This document shows, one piece after another, positions 45,960-58,835 of a DNA stretch of 64,000 bases. Both the position numbers and the translations under genes were made by a program. Every line of letters starts with the position of its first letter. Positions within the stretch are counted from its first letter, which is position 1. Under the pieces are notes generated by a model. It had not been told where the DNA came from, made no database searches, and worked only from the letters and a program-made list of their open reading frames with translations. Source of the DNA: Apostichopus japonicus (Eukaryota; Echinodermata; Holothuroidea; Aspidochirotida; Stichopodidae); contig NC_092574.1 of assembly GCF_037975245.1 (NCBI RefSeq), positions 22,383,713 through 22,447,712 of the forward strand, read 5' to 3'.

Positions 45960-47400
45960 ATATAGCACCCTCACTATGAACAACCACACCAAGCAGCTAA
46001 GACAAATCATACTTCGTTTGTTACAAATACTATTTCATGCCTATAGACCGAGAAATCAGCTCTGCTACTCATTATCGTAGTGCGAGTGCGAGCTACAATA
46101 TTGGCATCACTGGCCAAGTGAACAATACCTACATGACTAGATGTTGAAGCTTAAAGATTCATGGTGCAAAAATTGGGTAAATTGAGGCAATTTTAGACCA
46201 CGTTAGCCGTCCCAGGAGCAGTGAACGAAAAAAAATGTTTACTACTGAGTAAAGAGGTTTGTTTACAAGTGTCGAAAAATTCATACTCTCATAGAAAAAT
46301 ATCTGCACGGTCATGATACGAAAACTTGATGGTGCCATGAACCACTATGGCTATGTGAATGGCTAACTTGTCAGCTATCCAGTGATGGGTGGCGTTAAGC
46401 TATTGCGGAACTTCTGTCTAGAGTGAGAGACCACATTACTTTTACAATTTAGTGTGTTAGTCAATGGGCCTTTTAATGGGCGTATGTTACCCAAAGACAT
46501 TTCGTTTGTCGTAGTTGGGAGATACCGCTGTCTGGGAAGCCATTGAAGCATGGCACACTCTTGAGATATTGCATAATTAGTTAAATATTCCTTGTAGACG
46601 TGTTCTGAACCATGTTTATTTTATTTTCATATCACTACTGAATCAAACTCTTGTTTTTATGAAGTTAGGATGACGTGATCAGCACAAATTAATCATCATG
46701 CATGTGACAAACAAGTTGTTTATATTCGATAGTTTTCGTATTTCTATCACTGTTTATTAGGTGCGTGCACCTTTTCTCACCAGACGAAGTTTTAACCCTT
46801 TTTGTCTGATAAAAAGCTTTGTCAAACCTTTTCAATTTAACGTATTATCAGATCTTCGTTACACCTACCTAGTACAAACCAATGAAGCGCGACTACCCAG
46901 CGTCTGTTACTACATATGAATAGGTTTTTGTTTTATCAAAACAGCGTTGTTTGTTGTGATTGTCTTTCAAAAAAAAGCATAATCAATTCATAAAATACAA
47001 AAGGAAAATGGCATTGTACACCCATTCTGTTTTTTTGACTTCGCGCCAGCTACTGCGTAAAATGCTTCGCTACTTCCATTGAAATAACGATCAGCCAATC
47101 ATTTAAGCGAACATGTAAATCTGTTGTGCAGTTTCCAACTAATTTTCTAATAAAAATATCCAATGAATTCAGACGTTGATATAATTTCGGTTCATTGAAT
47201 TGTAGGGTACTTTGTATCTGGTGTAAGCAACAAAACTAGAAATGGTTAATCAAAATCCCACTTAACTTGATATAGGCTATAAATAACACTTAACTGTGTG
47301 TACCTTTGCAACTTGGGGCTTTTCCGTAGAGCTTTCACTATATCTAAGCCACAAAAAAGTTCTTATAGTACACATAGTCAGAGAACAGAAACTCAAGATC
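45960..47400. other. Intergenic, no gene seen
   Basis: No conserved frame, splice-supported exon or recognisable repeat was found in this AT-rich stretch. Confidence 0.4.
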
Positions 47401-47404
47401 TGAT

Positions 47405-47500
47405 TTGATTCATTTATTTGTATTTTATTTGGTGTCATTAATGTACCTTCATGTACAGTCAGACATTAATGACACAGGGGACATAACAAATTAAGTATTA
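47405..47500 (-). mobile_element. Possible LINE 3' tail
   Basis: Plus-strand ttcatttatttgtattttattt is the complement of an aaataaa-rich simple tail as found at LINE 3' ends. Next to it the inverted pair tgtcattaatgtac and acattaatgaca could form a hairpin. Only the last few hundred bases of an element could be present. Confidence 0.35.
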
Positions 47501-48171
47501 GAATACTTAGTTTAAGGAACTTGCTACAATCACCACATTTTAGAAAGGATCCATGTGAGAATCCACTTGATGTAACGGCTTTACAACAAGTATTCTCTTT
47601 CTTTGTTCCCTCGCAATTTATTTTGAATTAATCATATAAATTTTGCATTCTCAATATATACAGACAAAAATACATTTCTGTGTTATTTACCACAGACCAC
47701 CGTCTGTTCCTGATTTTGACATCTTGAAAAGTATCAATTTTTGAGGTTACAAATTGTCTGTAAACTATTTTCAGAAACCATGCATTAGATTATGTTTGCT
47801 TTAATTCATGATTGTGATGAAGACTTATAACACAGAAATGTACTTGTGTGTCTGTGTAAATATAGAGACAATAACTTGAAAATTTGATTATATTTTATGC
47901 TAATAAATTTGGGCAAATATAATTTTTACAATGATCACAAGCAACTTTCAAAACTAATTTCAGGGCTTCTCTACACTAATCAATATTGACAATCGTATCC
48001 ATAGTTTAAAAATTTGAGAATAACTCTCTTGAAAAATACCTTTAATTGTATACAGGGCAGTTTTATTTATTTTTATGGAAAACGAAATCGGCTTTGCAAA
48101 CTTTGTATAATTTTTAAGTTTACAGTCTGTGGCTTCTCACTTTTGAATTTGGCAATACTGCAGATAATAAA

Positions 48172-48208
48172 TCAGTTGGACGCAACCACATGCATGTGGT
48201 CCAACTGA
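48172..48208. repeat. Short nested palindrome
   Basis: tcagttgga and tccaactga form 9-bp arms around the perfect 14-bp palindrome ccacatgcatgtgg (48,186-48,199). It could be a regulatory site or chance; no gene is adjacent. Confidence 0.5.
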
Positions 48209-48744
48209 CTCTTGGATGACGGAGTCTAAAATTACAGTTTATTCTGCCTCTAGTAATATTATTACCTGAACAGAGTCATGAAAAGCGCCATCACTTACAA
48301 ACCAACGCCCAAGTGTATTTTACACTCATTTTGGAAGGTTGGAAGGGGTTGTTTGATTGACCTGGCTTTTGTTGTGTCATGCTCCCTATGCGTGATATTG
48401 CTGATAGTTTATGGCAATGACGTGGGTTGTTTTCAACTAACTATTGTTCCTACCTAGTAGACTAATTCAAGGTTTCAGCAACGTGGCATTTCACAGAACA
48501 ATCAACTTGGCAATTCTAAAGGTGATTACTTATGTCTAGGGGAATTCGTTTTGAAAGCATTTGTCCTACTTGTTTCCATATTTGCTGTATAATATGAGAA
48601 AAACAAATAGCATATATACGTGTATTGGGTGTATCTTTATTTGAATATATTTGTAAACTGTCTTACTATAAATGCAATCTGATTTTGAGTATTACTTCGT
48701 TCGTGTTACCCTGCTGGCCTCACGTAAAACTGTTTGGATACATA

Positions 48745-48812
48745 GTTTGCCTTACGCTAGAGATCAATCATGATGCTAACCAACTAACATCATTTGTGAA
48801 TCCTAAGGTTGG
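48745..48812. repeat. Dispersed repeat, second copy
   Basis: Matches 6,539-6,603 with a few differences. A long (TA)n tract follows here too, about 60 bases further on. Confidence 0.65.
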
Positions 48813-48870
48813 ATCTCGAAAAAGATACTTTGAATTGACTCTGTGATAAGACATGTAAATAAAAGAGCAA

Positions 48871-48872
<2 letters not shown>

Positions 48873-48963
<91 letters not shown>

Positions 48964-48983
48964 ATTATTAGTATTATTACTAT

Positions 48984-49021
<38 letters not shown>
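48873..49021. repeat. (TA)n microsatellite with ATT interruption
   Basis: Two long TA tracts separated by attattattagtattattac. The 149-codon minus frame (Tyr-Ile runs) is a translation artefact. Confidence 0.95.
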
Positions 49022-49024
<3 letters not shown>

Positions 49025-49249
49025 CAAGGAAAATGTGTTTTGTATACGTTGGAAACGTTCTGAACTATAGTAATACAGAAGGAATAATATTCTGTTGTAG
49101 TATTATATCGTCCCATATCTAAAGCGATTTTTTTTTTATTGGCAAAGTAACATCCCGTACTGTGAAAATTAATTTCCAGTCCATTCTGTAACGGTGTGAA
49201 AAGCTCAAAATTGAACCCAATAGTACAAACTAGAGACATGGTTGACTTT

Positions 49250-50760
49250 CTGATGGTTTTCGTTGTCAGTATGCAGTTAATGTTTCCCTAGTATATTATG
49301 ACCTTTTAGTTCAACCTTCTATGACGCAATACCGCCACCATATGAAATTCAATTGAATAGGTTAAAATCAAAGATAATTCGCTTCCGAAGGTGGAATATC
49401 TATGGTTAAAATCAATACGAGTTTTTTGTGTGATGGCGCTGGCTACTTTTTGTGAATATTTACCGTTACTATAAGGTGAACTGCAATCAATCCTAGATTG
49501 ACTCGTGTATCATGTAAGCTACAATATAGAACGTCGTTGTGTAATTATTCTTTTTGTACATACAGAGAATCATCGAAACAGAACGATAAATAAATACGAC
49601 ATATTCAATTGATGGCGCTGATTACTTTCTTTGAAAATGAAAAAAACAAACAAACAGTGCTCTGACTTCTTCGGCAGGCGTTTAATCTTTAAAAGAAGTG
49701 TCCTCAACGGCTACAGATTAATGGATGTAAGACTAAACACTATAGAAGAATGGTCCAACCTTTTCAGAATGGAGCAATTTCTCGACACACGATACAATTT
49801 TTTTTTTTTTTTACTTCTAAACTTTTCAATAACTTGATGTGAAATGACTATGATAGCAAATTATGAAATGTTACCTGCATAAATTTATTTTTATCACATT
49901 TTTAGGATCTCGCGTTGCACCATGAGGAAAATTTTTCTGAGAAAGTGTTACAGTTATCACATAGTCTATTGCCCGATAAATGACATATAAAAGCTATCCC
50001 TTTAAAGCTCTTTGTACACCAACATCGCCCTAATCACTCTAATTGGCATTAAAAATCATGAAAATAACTGCAACTTCCATCAAAATCCATCAAGGATTGA
50101 CCTTTTTACTAGTCTTACCTCAATTCTAGTTTATTTATGAATAAACATTAGCTAATTGTGCACATTGATGATATACAGGGAGTTACTGCCTTATTGTTTT
50201 TGTTACGTCATCAATGTGTTTTCTCAACCTGTGGTTCAAGGACACTGAGCACAGGTATGTGGGCCTTAATGTTTTATTGTCTTCTTTGAAAATAGGAACA
50301 GAACATTATTCAAATGATATATGTGAGCTTGTAATTAGGAGTTAATGTGTAAGGTCCTAAAATAAGAAATTTTGATGAGCGCAACACTCCACGTCATGGT
50401 TTGCACATTTTGATCAATATTTTATCAAAACGTCAAATGTGTATATTTTATATGCGAAGCATACTCATTATCACAATAAACGAAATCACATTGAGCTTAT
50501 TACCATCAAAGATATAAATGCTATACAACAGTTAGAGATACCACAAATCTTTAGGAGAGAGTAAATGATCGGCTTCCGATATATGATTTTGAGAGAGTTT
50601 GAGTTTATTTAGTGTAATTGTATTGGACGTGCATTTTATCGACGGTGATATTGACCGTTATAACATTAGAACAATTTGGAAACAATCCAAAAGATAGATT
50701 TCTTCCTAGCCGGCTTTCTGTTTGATACTTTACACGGAAAGTGCCTGTCACATTAATATG
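49250..50760. other. Intergenic, no gene seen
   Basis: AT-rich; two short related phrases (gatggcgctggctacttttt near 49,432 and gatggcgctgattactttct near 49,611) suggest an old duplicated repeat. No coding evidence. Confidence 0.4.
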
Positions 50761-50779
50761 TATGACCGTTGCGATTCAT

Positions 50780-51270
50780 ATATAGATAGACATACAGAGA
50801 GACAGAGACAGTTATAGACACATATACATAAAGACGGACGGGCGGATGCATCGATGGATAAGTCGATGGGTGGATCGATGGATGGGTGGATCGATGGATG
50901 GATAGATAGTTCATCGTTATAAGACGGTGAGTTTTAATGCCGAAATGTGGGGAAAGAGTATAGTGACACTGGCTATAACTGTACGAAATTCATCACATAT
51001 GCTATTTGTTTTTTATGTCATCATTTCTTGGAAACTTGGAAATCGATGGATGGAGGGATGGATCGATGGATGGATGGATGAAACGATCGATGGATAGATA
51101 ACAATCGTTATAAAACTGCCGAAATGTGGGGGAAGAGTATAGTGACACTGGCTATAACTGTACGAATTTCATCACACATGCTATAGTCATAATTTCTTGG
51201 AAACTTGGAAATCGATTGATGGAGGGATGGGTGCATCGATCGATCGATGGATGGATAGCCATCGTTATAA
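50780..51270. repeat. GATG/GATCGATG tandem repeats with 180-bp duplication
   Basis: atggatggatcgatggatgg-type tetranucleotide arrays lie at 50,840-50,910, 51,040-51,100 and 51,215-51,260. Between them the segment ccgaaatgtggg through ttcatcacayatgctat occurs twice (about 50,939 and 51,118). Confidence 0.8.
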
Positions 51271-51689
51271 AACTGTAATCATTTTAATAATATCGAAAAT
51301 GCACCCTTTTTACATCAGTACAATGTTATTGAAAGGTATCATGCAGGTATATCTTGACTGCCAGCAGGCGTGTTCTGAACATCTTGCCCTCCGTTACCTC
51401 AAGCTAGGTTAACCAATCTATGCCCCAACACACACCCACACCGACAACAAAATTAGTGCATGTCTTTAGGTTGTTGCATTTATAAAATATAATATTTCAA
51501 TAACATGTCAAAGAATATTACAATGACTAAATGAATGTATGAATGAATACATGAATATACGACATTCTCCAAAAAAAGATCGTTGGTTATGAATCATTTT
51601 CAAATACACATCTTTAAATACACATCAAACTCCACTGGAACAGGCTTGTACTAGTTCTCAATAATCAACGCAGTTGTATGATAACTTTT

Positions 51690-52910
51690 CAGGATGATGG
51701 GATTAATTTAGCCACTTCTCTGGTAAATGGATACATTGGCACCTGTGTCTCCAAAAGAGAATGTGTCTCAACTCCCTCTATTTGACACATCACTATACAT
51801 GATTTTTCATCCAATTTCAACACTCTTCTATCGGCCACTTGATAAACATCACCATCAATATATCTATGTTGTACATTGGTATCGTGGGACCTTACATCGT
51901 TGTGGGACTCCCCTCGTCCCCCAGGGGTGACCCTTGGCCGTTTTCCGTTGGTCGACAACCTCTTGCCAAATATCCCAATCTTCCACATCTGTAACAGCGT
52001 CGGCAACTGTCTCCCTTTCCTGCCTGTTGACACTCTTGGCATCACCTGAACCTCTTGCGTAAAGCTCCTTGGTCTTGTCCAGATGTGAGAGCCTGGTGTA
52101 TTTCAACCACTTGTACTTTCAGCATCTGAACATCATCAAAAAGGCTGTTTCCTCGGTTTTTCTCCTCGTTTTTCTCCGGAACAGAGCCTTCTTTTGCATT
52201 GGCTGCGGCAACCAGATGTCTCTTTTGCTGGGCCGTCTAAATCCTCTCTGCTTCTCTGCAGACGACTTGATTAAACTTTTCAAGCAAGTCTTCATCGGAT
52301 TAGTTGTCTGTCATTAGGAGTGGTTTCATCTCCTACCTTATGTCCATGTCACTCAAGCCAGTACGCACAGATTGCACGAACATTGTGTCTACCAATGGCA
52401 TCTCATATCGAAACTTCTCATCAGACGCAAGAGCACTCTCTGTTTCAGGGCTATTGCCCTAAGACGAAATGAATGAGGAGACTCTTGGGTACCCTGGGAC
52501 ATGTTGCACAATTCTTGGTATAACTCCCTGGCACTTCTCTCCTGGAAATGAGCTCGCAACAGTCTCTTCAACACAGGAAGAGTGAGGTCCTCCCTTTCCT
52601 CAAGGTAATTTCTCAACTGCAGCCCGGAGGTCACGGCCTTGATCACTCCTTCCACAATTTCCCATTCGGGGTACCCTTTTTGCAGTGCACTCTCCATTTG
52701 ATGTATAAGAGACATAAAACTTAATTTATCCCTTTTTCCGGGGTTCCCAATCTGTCCACATACCTTGAATTCCTTCCTGCTGTATGGATTGTACTAGGGG
52801 ATTCTATGCTCGGTGATAGTATGGCACTCCTCATCTTGTACGGGTTGACTTTTGGGTAGCTTTAGTTGTAGCTTCCTCAGCTCGTCCTCACACTTCTTTA
52901 TTGCATCCAT
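51690..52910 (-). pseudogene. LTR retrotransposon gag, broken
   Basis: Read on the minus strand from MDAIKKCEDELRKLQ. The middle is open (FMSLIHQMESALQKGYPEWE, then IVEGVIKAVTSGLQLRNYL and LTLPVLKRLLRAHFQERSA). This resembles Gag capsid regions of Ty3-type elements in marine animals. Later parts (SDEDLLEKFNQVV, AQQKRHLVAAANA) follow in other frames. A TAG about 40 codons in, further stops and frameshifts show decay. No protease, reverse transcriptase or integrase follows to the left, so the element is truncated. Family assignment is by resemblance only. Confidence 0.65.
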
Positions 52911-53013
52911 CACCTCCACCTGGTCACCTTGGTCCTCTGCCCCAGGGGGTTGCCTCCCTCATCAGTCATGGTGTGCACCCCTCCACATCACCGCTCTTCG
53001 ATTTTACAGGAGC

Positions 53014-53029
53014 CCTGGCAGGGTCGCCA
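53014..53029 (-). other. tRNA primer binding site of LTR element
   Basis: The minus strand reads TGGCGACCCTGCCAGG three bases after the LTR end CA. It starts with TGG, as expected for pairing with a tRNA CCA end. Confidence 0.65.
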
Positions 53030-53032
53030 ATT

Positions 53033-53203
53033 TGTAACAGGGTGGCCAGGATCCTATACTCCTGTAAAATAGGAGAGTTATAACGTAGAGAGTTGTCTTT
53101 AGGCGTTATACAACAACAAATTTATTATTGTCGCGCGACCTGTAATAAAAAATACTTTATAGTTATTTTTTTATAGGGGGTGATAAATCACTCCCCTGTT
53201 ACA
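53033..53203 (-). mobile_element. 5' LTR
   Basis: 171 bp bounded by inverted TGTAACAGGG and CCCTGTTACA. On the minus strand it has a TATA-like CTATAAAAAAATA and is followed by the primer binding site and gag. No second LTR is visible in the window. Confidence 0.7.
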
Positions 53204-53239
53204 GATGTATAGACAAACGTTGACGTGTCCTTGACATTA

Positions 53240-54130
53240 CACATGGAAGTTGACACCCCACCCATTCGTTCAAATCCGTATAATTAGAATTATTGTTTAG
53301 CGAAATTAAAAATGAGTAGGCCTATAAATGGCCAGTGGCGTGCACCACTTGACGTCTGATTTTATACCTGCTGTGGTGGGGTGACCCCAAGACCCACCTA
53401 CATGAAAGCCAGTTACAATGACCCAAGGGCGGCCGCCTCCTTTCTGAGCAGTTTCCAACTGGATAATAGGGCTATAAAAATTCTTATTTTATAAAATCAT
53501 TGATTCACCTCTGGGCCTTCCAAAAAGGTTCAGGCTTTAACCTAAATTAGTCGGGGAAATTCTGAGTTTATTAAAATAGATTAGTACAGTCTTGAGGTTA
53601 GATCTACGTATACATATATACGGTGATGTCCAACTAGTTTCGGCTTCATGATATTTGTGACATCGTTAGGTGTCTCCAGGAGGGTCTTGGGATGTTGAGG
53701 CATTGATCTTTAAAAAATGATTCAGGATTTTTGACGTGTCATTTTCCAACAATCTCGACCGAATTCATATCAGTATGCCTTATAAAGTACCGGTACATTT
53801 GACGACTCGTTTTTTATATTTTTCTCGGGTAGAACACGAAGCCCCGATCCTACTTGAGAGTGGGATTCAGTGCACCTTGCTTTATAAAAATCCTTCTTTC
53901 ACCTTTGGCTCTTGCATAGAGTTTCATCCCAGGCTTATACCTAAACCAGTCGGGGAAATTGGAATAAGACCCTTCCCGTCACCTTCTCACCACCCCACAT
54001 TTGAAACACTGTGTACGCCACTGAACATTGCAAAACCTTTCGTTAAAAACATGTTCATCGCTCTATGGAGAGCAAACCTTGGGCAGTTTTTCACGTCAAC
54101 TTATACCTTAGATTGCCTGTATTAGTACTT
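53240..54130. repeat. Dispersed repeat with cagtcgg motif
   Basis: Repeated phrases (cacctytggcyyttsca, aggctt.aacctaaa..agtcggggaaatt, cattgaaacac/tttgaaacactgtgtac) recur twice within it and again at 57,090-57,560. The 129-codon frame at 53,736-54,125 lies in this repeat, so I do not call a gene. Confidence 0.5.
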
Positions 54131-56573
54131 CATAAAAACGTCAAGGCAGCCCCCCCCCCCCCACAATGAATAAACTTAAATACGAATAAAAACGAAGAAA
54201 CTAACAAGCAAACTAATAACACACGAAACAATAATCAGGTTTTAGAGGTAGCACCCCGCAGTCTCAATGTCTAAAACGATCATTTCGTTTTAATTTTGTT
54301 ACCGTCAAATTACTTCGGAGATTTGACAGATTTAATGTTGCTTCACACAAGGTTACATACTTGATAACGCGAGCCACCCCGTTCTTAATTCCTTGGGTTT
54401 TTCTACATCATCTGTGTATTTCTCGTAATGTATGAAGATGGTTTGAATCTAAAATATTGAAGATCTGAACGTGAATTGCATTTTGATGATATTGGTGTCA
54501 GTGTCAGCACTGTTTATGTTCACTTTGAGAAAAACAAAGAGAAAGTGAACTTTGAAAAGGTGTCAGATTCTATAGTGGCGTTATGACATCTCTGATTTAT
54601 CAAATGACAGCCTCAATGAACATCTTTTAATGAAGGATATCTCTCAACCGGAGCAAGGTTTTTTCGTAGCTGCTGAAGGAAGTTTCCATAACAAAGTTAT
54701 CTATCAAATAACCTAAACATGATGGTAAGGTCTGTGTCTCGAAGTTCGTACATTTTATCTAGAAATTTAATCACGCGACAAGATCAGAATCTACGTCGCT
54801 TTGAAACACTCAACAATTAACTCAGATCGTAGTCTAGTTACTCCGATTCTACGTTAGGAGACAGGTCGAAGGCGTAGTCAAGTTAGACCCTGGCGTCGAG
54901 TACACAATGTCAAAAGTCGTTACTGGAGTTTACCGCTGTTGTGGTTAGTTTCGAAACATTATTTAGATTAAAAACAGACCGAAGTAAATTGTAAATGCGT
55001 ACAAAACATTCTAGGTATTCGCGGCAGCTTCGAATTAGCTATGATATAAACGCGGATTGAATAGTGGTTGTATTGGTACCGGTTATGCGACATGAAATGA
55101 AGTGGCTAAGTAACACTAACAGTAGTAGGCTAGTACTGTATTAATACCCTAGGTTAGGCTATTTGTACTAATGTTGGAGGCTATTGTCATATTATGGTTG
55201 TGCATTCATGGTAACATGAGTTGATCACAGCATTACTATGCTAGACGAAATGTTCCTGCGATAAGTAAGTACCCCTAGGCCTAACTAAAGTGGTAAGCCT
55301 ACTGTATATGGTAAATTCATGATAGGGTAATAGACTAATAGTGTTCCTTTAAAGGATAGCGGTAATGAAAATCTCGCTGATTTTGCTAAGTAGTTTAGTT
55401 CTATCATTCACCTATGTGATTACATCAATGGCTTGACCAAATTCTGTGGTAAGTAGGAAGAATATGTCGGGAGTCAAACTGCTTGAAACAAGGACAAATT
55501 ACCATAACTTGGCCCATGCAGTGAGGTACACAAAAACGTCACAAAATATGAAATTGATGTTCGTTGCTTCAATGTGGCAAATTAACCATTTCGGTTGATT
55601 AGGCTCAGTGTGTATTAAAGTAGCTATTGAAAGTGGTTACAAGTTGACTTATGAACTTGGCAACTTCAATGTCTATCAGTGCAGCTACTGTACATACAGT
55701 ATGTATGACACAGTTCGCAAATTTAGTGGACACACACCACTGTTCATCTGGCTGCTGGATGAGACTTTAAGGGAACGCAAATATGGTAATCCCCAGCAGT
55801 ATGAAAAAGTAAGAGTAGTGCCTTGTTATTCACCCAGCTGCTGGACAAAGATGTGACCACATGCTGAAAGCCACATGTACTGGACATATTGATGCAAAAA
55901 TTACAGATAGTTACTTGTTAACCTGTTATCACACTTGTAGACTAAGAGATGAGCAAATGAGAAAAATGACATGTTATAGGCCAGTAGTGATCTTAGGGCT
56001 TAAACTTTAACTTATTGGCAAGCAAACCTTCAACTTATTCACTTTTCATCTCAAAATGTTCATGTTTTATGTCAAAACATTTTTAAGGAACATTTATGTC
56101 ATAAATTTTACATTTTATCTCGTACCTTGCAGTTTTATCTCAAAATTGTAGCATTTTTCCATAAAATATGTTGTTTTCATGTCTACATTTGACAATTTTA
56201 TCTAGGAAAATTCAAAGTTTAAATTAAGAATTTCTACACTTTATTTGAAGTGTGATCTTTTACCATTCAATTCTGATATTTAATGAAGAAACTTATAACG
56301 TTGCATCGCTTATTTACAGCGTTTAGCCTCAAAAATTTTCCGGGGTTGAACCTAAGATGGTAGCCTACCTTGAGTTGATTGCTGAAGTTGGTTGCAGTAC
56401 TGATGTTTTCATAAAATTCCATTAGGTTACTTTTGAAACCTGCAGTTAATATATGTATTAAACCAGGATTGTTTTAGCAGGGCAGCATCACACAAAGAAA
56501 AAAAATTACTTAAGATATACAGCAACAATTTAAACATAAACAGCTAACGTTTCCCTTGTCCTCTTTTTCTTAG
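54130..56573. other. Upstream region of the XPA-like gene, exon 1 not located
   Basis: The first visible exon of the downstream gene has no in-frame ATG, so a coding exon ending in phase 1 should lie here or to the left. I could not choose one. Short frames (82 codons at 55,608) show no recognisable features. The sequence is otherwise unique. Confidence 0.4.
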
Positions 56574-56969
56574 CTTGCCGTTTACTTCAGTCACACAACC
56601 AGCCATGTCGGGTAACACTGAGATCACAGAAATGTTTTCATAACTCAAGCTCCCAAGTACAATTTGTGAGATTGGTGTCATTATACAGAGTACATACCAG
56701 AAGCCTCTGTTCTCAAAATTCCAACAAAAATGGTGGAAATTCTGAAAAGAAAAGCCAAACCATTCCTGGAGAGAAGACCAAGAACGAATTCAAAAGTGAA
56801 TCAAAGAATCAAGAGGAACGTTATGAGGAGAGAGATGAACCACCAGAAGTTGTATCGATTGTTCAAACATCTAGTAAGCTAGCTAAGGCATTCAAAGCAG
56901 CCAGGGCATCAGTGGGCATCTCCTCTGCCAAAGAGGCATCCAAGAAGGAAGCAATTGAAATTCAGAAAG
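56574..56969 (+). CDS. XPA-C-like mitochondrial protein, internal exon (first visible)
   Basis: The acceptor is CTTTTTCTTAG and the donor AAAG|GTCAGT; the exon is open throughout. It begins in the middle of a codon and has no in-frame ATG. The early part (CRLLQSHNQPCRVTLRSQK and on to VRLVSLYRVHTRSL) is basic, hydroxylated and free of acidic residues, as in a mitochondrial targeting sequence (inferred). Then follow a charged low-complexity stretch and a predicted helix (SSKLAKAFKAARASVG). It ends in phase 1, and the next exon completes the codon as Asp. Confidence 0.7.
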
Positions 56970-57089
56970 GTCAGTTTTCAAATCAATGAAACTATATTAA
57001 TTCTTTATGAATTCTGTTACTAATATATCATAACATGCCTCAGAATGCACCATTTGATTTTTTACTTTTTTTTGTCTTAGGTACATAGT

Positions 57090-57560
57090 CCCCCAGTCCC
57101 ACCTTCATCTCTGCTTCAATGAACTCACAGTAGCACCCCTACTTTATTCAATACTAATTTCACGTATCACCCTCCCATACATATTCAGATCACTTTCTAA
57201 AATCAGTCGGGGGATTTTTGAGTGTGATTTATTAGCACAATCTTGCATTAACAGCTACTGACACAGCCCTAAGTTAAAGTCTAAATATGCATTAGACTTC
57301 ACAATTTGGCATCCCCCACATACAGCTGTAAGAGCTGACTTCAAAAACCCCACAACAACCTACTCTTTTGTAAAACCCTTCATTAGTCTCTGGCCCTTTC
57401 ATGGAAGTTCAGCCCCCTACCTAAATCAGTCGGCACAAGGTTTTAAGTTTCCCTTGCCACCCAATCCCCGCCAGCACCCCACCCACCCCTGCCTCCTTTG
57501 AAATCCTGTACACACCATGCACTAGAGGCAGTTAGACCCACTCAAAAGTAGCAAGTTGCA
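57090..57560. repeat. Dispersed cagtcgg repeat inside intron
   Basis: C-rich sequence sharing cctaaatcagtcgg and cctttgaaatcctgtacacac with 53,240-54,130. Located in the intron after the 56,574 exon. Confidence 0.5.
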
Positions 57561-57714
57561 AATAACATTTGGCAGTATTATGACAGCCGACATGAGTTAT
57601 GGGTAATTTAAGAAAATGTTAAGGATATCGTTCTATAAATTTTTACCAATAGTCATTACAACACTAGTCGTGAATCTTGATCATCTCATTCTATGTGCAT
57701 TAGCTTTTCACCTT

Positions 57715-58441
57715 CCCAGTCTCCTGATTCTGTGAGACACATCATTGTGTCTTGCATTCCAGTCTCCTGGTTCTGTGAAACACATCATTGTGTCTTGCAA
57801 GCCAGTCTCCTGGTTCTGTGAAACACATCATTGTGTCTTACATGCCAGTCTCCTGGTTCTGTGAGACACATCATTGTGTCTTGCATGCCAGTCTCCTTGT
57901 TCTGTGAGACACATCATTGTGTCTTGCAAGCCAGTCTCCTGGTCCTGTGAGACACATCATAGTGTCTTGCGAGCCAGTCCCCTGGTTCTGTGAGACACAT
58001 CATTGTGTCTTGTGACCCAGTCTCTTGGTTCTGTGAGACACATAATTATGTCTTACATGCCTGTCTCCTGGTTCTGTGAGACACAGTATTCTCTTGCATG
58101 CCAGTCTCCTGGTCCTGTGAGACACATCATAGTGTCTTGCGAGCCAGTCTCTTGGTTCTGTGAGACACATCATTGTGTCTTGTGAGCCAGTCTCCTGGTT
58201 ATGTGAGACACATCATTATGTCTTACATGCCAGTCTCCTGGTTCTGTGAGACACATTCTCTTGCATGCCAGTCTCCTGGTTCTGTGAGACACACCATTGT
58301 GTCTTGCATGCCAGTCTCCTGGTTCTGTGAGACACACCATTGTGTCTTGCATGCCAGTCTCCTGGTTCTGTGAGACACATCATTACGTATGTCTCTCATA
58401 CCAGTCTCCTGGTTCTGTGAGACACATTATTCTCTTACATG
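57715..58441. repeat. 43-bp minisatellite in intron
   Basis: About 17 units: tgccagtctcctggttctgt, then gagacacatcattgtgtcttgca. Several units are shortened (attctcttgcatg variants). Frames on both strands reading PVSWFCETHH or TRRLACK are repeat translations. Confidence 0.95.
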
Positions 58442-58835
58442 ATTTTTATTGAGTGAGTCTTAACTGGTACTGAACTGTCTGTTTTGGTGGATAATACTGT
58501 AGGTATTTGAAGATATAATTTTTTTTCATAGTTGGCATTTGTTTTTCTTCTTTTTGAATGGTGGATGCATTGACTTCACTCAGGAATTTAGATATCCACT
58601 GTGAGCTTTCAAGTTTCATCACATGATTGTTGTTTATGTTATCCTGTGATGGTTGTTTTTTTAAAATTTATTGACATGTCGTTGCAATAGTTTCCAATCC
58701 TTTACCATTGTATGAACAAAATCAACTGTCCATAGCAGATAGTTGTTTGGTTCATTTGTTTTAAGAATTTTTGTGGGTCAGTCTGTCTTTTAGGTAATCC
58801 ATTGCATGTATATTCTTTTTGATTGCCTTCTACAG

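Noticed and set aside
48790-49239. 149-codon minus-strand frame
   Set aside because: Mostly translation of a (TA)n/(ATT)n microsatellite.
53736-54125. 129-codon plus-strand frame
   Set aside because: Lies in a dispersed repeat whose motifs recur at 57,090-57,560; no recognisable protein features.
55365-55436. 23-residue signal-peptide-like ORF beginning MKISLILLSSLVL
   Set aside because: Stops at once and no downstream exon is supported; hydrophobic short frames are common in AT-rich DNA.
56666-56989. Reading the XPA-like gene as starting at 56,666 and ending at 56,989
   Set aside because: The codon at 56,666 is GTG and the frame is open further upstream to a splice acceptor; the last codons lie beyond a donor whose phase matches the next exon.
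57715-58441. CRISPR-like array
   Set aside because: Units abut directly with no unique spacers; it is a minisatellite in a eukaryotic intron.
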